From: Candidatus Aminicenantota bacterium
GTDB lineage: Bacteria > Acidobacteriota > Aminicenantia > Aminicenantales > UBA8522
NCBI GenBank assembly: GCA_003524335.1
Contig: DQHV01000042.1
Coordinates: 1-7,856, forward strand
Direction: 5' to 3'
DNA: 7,856 nt
The notes beneath the pieces were generated by a model. That model was not told where the DNA came from. It saw nothing but the letters and a program-made list of their open reading frames with translations, and ran no database searches. Within the stretch, counting starts at the first letter, position 1. Each line of letters begins with the position of its first letter. Both the position numbers and the translations under genes were made by a program. Of this stretch, positions 5,465 to 7,856 are shown in pieces.

Positions 5465-6439
5465 ATGGAAAGAAGAAAATTCTTCAAGGCAATCTCGGCC
5501 GGGGTAATCGGCGCTGTGGGAATATTGCACGGCCGGACGGCGGGCAAAGGCCTCTGGGGCTTACTTCCTGAGAAGCCGCTGTCCAGGCGTCCCCTCGGCC
5601 GAACCGGCGAGAAACTCTCGCTCATCGGCCTGGGCGGAGTTGTGCTGGCCGACGAACCCCAGGAGACGGCCGACGAACTCGTCCGCGAGGCCATCGACCA
5701 CGGGATCAATTATTTCGATGTCGCTCCGAGTTACGGCAATGCCGAGGATCGTATGGGTCCCGCGCTCGCGCCTTTCCGCAAGGACGTCTTCCTTGCCTGC
5801 AAGACCATGAAGCGCGATAAGCAGGGAGCCACAGACGAACTCCACCAGTCCCTCCAGAAGCTCCGGACCGACCACTTCGACCTCTACCAGCTTCACGCTC
5901 TCTCCCAAACCTCCGAGGTCGAACAGGCCTTGAGTCCGAGCGGCGCCATGGAAATCTTCGTCCAGGCAAAAAAAGAGGGAAAGATCCGCTTCCTCGGGTT
6001 TTCGGCCCATTCGGCGGAGGCAGCGCTCCTGGCCATGAAGCAGTTCGATTTCGACACCGTGCTCTTTCCGATTAACTTTGTCTGCTTCCTCAAGGGGGAT
6101 TTCGGGCCGCAGGTTGTGGCCCTGGCCAAAGAAAAGAAGATGGGCATCCTGGCCCTCAAGGCGCTGGCCCGCCAGCCCTGGCCAGACGAAACTCAACGCA
6201 AGGATTGGCCGAAGTGCTGGTACCAGCCGATCCTCGACCCCGAAGAGGCGGCCTTTTCCTTCCGATTCACGCTCTCCCAGCCAATAACGGCGGCTGTCCC
6301 ACCCGGAGACAAGCGGCTTTTCAGAAAGGCTCTGGAATTAGCCCACCGGTTTGAACCGCTCGGCTCGGAAGATGAGGCGCGGTTGCGCGAGCTGGCCGCG
6401 AAACTCAATCCCTTGTTTACTCACCCGCCGAAAGGATGA
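5465..6439 (+). CDS. Tat-signal aldo/keto reductase
   Basis: This 324-residue protein starts at ATG 5465, where GGAG lies six bases upstream and the translation opens with a twin-arginine signal. RRKFFK (residues 3-8) precedes a hydrophobic stretch (about 9-21), and no clear Ala-x-Ala cleavage site is seen, so it may be exported folded and stay membrane-anchored. The reductase body begins near residue 42 (RPLGRTGEKLS). The AKR catalytic tetrad is present as Asp85 (NYFDVAPSYG), Tyr90, Lys113 (LACKT) and His144 (YQLHAL). The region around residues 245-275 (RKDWPKCWYQPILDPEEA) resembles the C-terminal part of Tat-linked AKR proteins common in environmental genomes. Its substrate cannot be told from sequence. 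An in-frame ATG at 5429 lacks an RBS and would bury the Tat motif 12 residues in. The gene is divergent from the aro operon and co-directional with the next gene, 52 nt away. Confidence 0.88.
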   Translation: MERRKFFKAISAGVIGAVGILHGRTAGKGLWGLLPEKPLSRRPLGRTGEKLSLIGLGGVVLADEPQETADELVREAIDHGINYFDVAPSYGNAEDRMGPALAPFRKDVFLACKTMKRDKQGATDELHQSLQKLRTDHFDLYQLHALSQTSEVEQALSPSGAMEIFVQAKKEGKIRFLGFSAHSAEAALLAMKQFDFDTVLFPINFVCFLKGDFGPQVVALAKEKKMGILALKALARQPWPDETQRKDWPKCWYQPILDPEEAAFSFRFTLSQPITAAVPPGDKRLFRKALELAHRFEPLGSEDEARLRELAAKLNPLFTHPPKG

Positions 6440-6480
6440 GTGGAAGTACTCGCGAGAAAACATGACCTGGCACGGAATTG

Positions 6481-6486
6481 AAGGAG
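6481..6486 (+). promoter_or_regulatory. Ribosome binding site of the M20D amidohydrolase gene
   Basis: AAGGAG ends five bases before ATG 6492. This fixes that start over the in-frame ATG at 6462, which lacks a good site and would push the signal peptide 10 residues inward. The 52-nt gap after the reductase gene shows no terminator, so the two may be co-transcribed. Confidence 0.6.
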
Positions 6487-6491
6487 TGCAG

Positions 6492-7856
6492 ATGAGAGGA
6501 AACAGAACGTTGGGGTTTATCCTTTTTCTGATGACCGCAAGCCTTGTATTCTCCGCAGAGGAAGTCAATCCTCTCTTGATAAAGGTCAAGCCGGCCAAGC
6601 TCACCCCCCTCAAGACAGAAGCGCTGGCCTGGGTGGATGCGGCTATGCCGGAGCTCACCAGGCTCAACGACGAGATCTGGCAAGCCGCTGAGGTGGCCAT
6701 GGAGGAATACCGCTCGGCCGAGGCGCTGGCCGCTTATATTGAAAAAGCGGGCTTTAAGGTCGAGAGGGGAGTGGCCGGACTTCCGACCGCCTTTGTCGGG
6801 ACCTACGGCTCCGGCCAGCCCGTAATCGGTTTTCTGGCCGAATATGACGCGCTGCCTGGCCTCTCGCAAGAAACCGAGACGGCCAAGAAGCCGGTCAAGG
6901 AAGGCGCTCCCGGACACGGCTGCGGGCACAACATTTTCGGCGTGGCCAGCGTCGCCTCCGCCATCGCGGTGAAAGATGTGATGGTCCGCCACAACATCCC
7001 CGGCACGCTCAAGGTCTTTGGCTGCCCGGCCGAGGAGACGGTTGAGGGCAAGGTTTTTATGGCCCGGGCCGGCGTCTTCGACGGCCTGTCCTGCTGCATC
7101 CAGTGGCATCCGAGCTCGGAGAACGATGTTTCCCTGGAGTCGAGTAATGCCTTGAACCAGTTCGAGGTGGAATTCTTCGGGCGGACCGCCCACGCCGCCG
7201 GCGATCCCTGGCACGGCCGGAGCGCCTTGGATGGTATCGAGCTCACCGACATCGGCCTTAACTTCCTCCGAGAGCATCTCCAGCCGACGGCCCGCCTTCA
7301 CTATGTGATCCTCGAGGGAGGGGGAGCGCCCAACGTCGTCCCGGACCAAGCCCGCGCCTGGTATTATGTGCGGGACATCGACCGGGAGAGCGTCGAGAAA
7401 GACTACGAGCGGGTGCTCAAAGTCATCGACGGTGCCGCCAAGATGACCGAGACGACCTACAAGATCCACTTTAAAAGCGGTGTTCACGAGACGCTGGCCA
7501 ACAGGGCCGCCGGAGAGGTCGTCTACGCCAACCTGCTCCTCGTCGGCGCCCCGCGCTTCACCGAGGAGGAGCAGGCCTTCGCCAAAGAAATCCAGAAAAG
7601 CGTCGGGGTTGAACAGAAAGGTCTGAGCACGAAGGTTAAGCCGTTCGCGCTTCCCGAGAAAAGCTGGGGAAGCGGCTCCACCGATGTGGCTGAGGTAAGC
7701 TGGCTCACGCCGACGACAAGCCTGGGTGTGGCCTTCACGCCGCAGGGGACGCCGGGCCACCACTGGTCGGCCGTAGCTTGCGGCGGGATGTCGATCGGAC
7801 ACAAATGCCTGGCTGTGGCCGCCAAGGTCATGGCCGCCTCATGTCTCGATTTCCTC
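6492..7856 (+). CDS. Secreted M20D amidohydrolase, AbgB-like (3' end cut by window)
   Basis: 455 codons are open from ATG 6492 to the window end with no stop. A Sec signal peptide is clear: a basic start (R2, R5), hydrophobic residues about 7-20, and a likely cut after SA (21-22) before EE. The mature part resembles E. coli AbgB, which hydrolyses p-aminobenzoyl-glutamate, and the wider M20D amidohydrolase family. The dinuclear metal site appears as C144 and H146 (GHGCGHN, 141-147), E181-E182 (CPAEE), H206 (WHP) and H423 (GTPGHHW). EYDAL (117-121) and RTAHAA (231-236), the latter in the dimerisation-domain region, are also present. The visible end (AAKVMAAS) matches the final conserved helix, so only a short tail is probably missing. 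E. coli AbgB is cytoplasmic, works with AbgA and lacks this signal. The substrate here is probably an N-acyl amino acid or dipeptide-like amide, which is inference. Confidence 0.9.
   Translation, partial: MRGNRTLGFILFLMTASLVFSAEEVNPLLIKVKPAKLTPLKTEALAWVDAAMPELTRLNDEIWQAAEVAMEEYRSAEALAAYIEKAGFKVERGVAGLPTAFVGTYGSGQPVIGFLAEYDALPGLSQETETAKKPVKEGAPGHGCGHNIFGVASVASAIAVKDVMVRHNIPGTLKVFGCPAEETVEGKVFMARAGVFDGLSCCIQWHPSSENDVSLESSNALNQFEVEFFGRTAHAAGDPWHGRSALDGIELTDIGLNFLREHLQPTARLHYVILEGGGAPNVVPDQARAWYYVRDIDRESVEKDYERVLKVIDGAAKMTETTYKIHFKSGVHETLANRAAGEVVYANLLLVGAPRFTEEEQAFAKEIQKSVGVEQKGLSTKVKPFALPEKSWGSGSTDVAEVSWLTPTTSLGVAFTPQGTPGHHWSAVACGGMSIGHKCLAVAAKVMAASCLDFL

Noticed and set aside
6417..7802. 461-codon minus-strand open frame opposite the M20D gene
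   Set aside because: It is a GC-driven antisense shadow. The plus strand encodes a signal peptide and complete metal-site motifs, while the antisense translation shows no recognisable domain.

Overview
The window is bacterial, GC-rich and gene-dense. It shows good Shine-Dalgarno sites, a sigma70-type promoter, a Tat signal and a Sec signal. The best fit is a Gram-negative-type bacterium, perhaps from an Acidobacteriota/Aminicenantota-like or other under-cultured lineage. That placement is an impression from gene content, not a demonstrated assignment.

Positions 1-5057, all on the minus strand, hold a compact shikimate-pathway operon in exact reaction order. The genes are aroF (DAHP synthase, step 1), aroB (step 2), aroD type I (step 3), a fused aroE-aroK (steps 4 and 5), aroA (step 6) and the first seven codons of aroC (step 7). 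Neighbours overlap by 4, 20, 14 and 4 nt, or are separated by 3 nt. Translation of the whole pathway is therefore probably coupled, from erythrose-4-phosphate plus PEP to chorismate.

Positions 5058-5464 are a divergent intergenic region and contain the most interesting element. A consensus -35 (TTGACA), a 17-nt spacer and a TAGCAT -10 point toward aroF. Just downstream, and too short to stand out in ordinary gene calling, is a 28-codon leader ORF (5231 to 5145, minus) with the run Trp-Gln-Tyr-Tyr-Tyr-Phe at codons 16-21. Its stop codon lies at the foot of an 11-bp stem that competes with at least two other pairings before the aroF ribosome site. This has the architecture of a ribosome-mediated attenuator that reads all three aromatic amino acids. 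The DAHP synthase it would control has no regulatory domain, so control may sit on the RNA instead of the enzyme.

Positions 5465-7856, on the plus strand, carry two genes with no evident link to the shikimate pathway. The first is a Tat-signal aldo/keto reductase. The second is a Sec-signal M20D amidohydrolase of the AbgB type, which runs off the window end about where the family's conserved core finishes.
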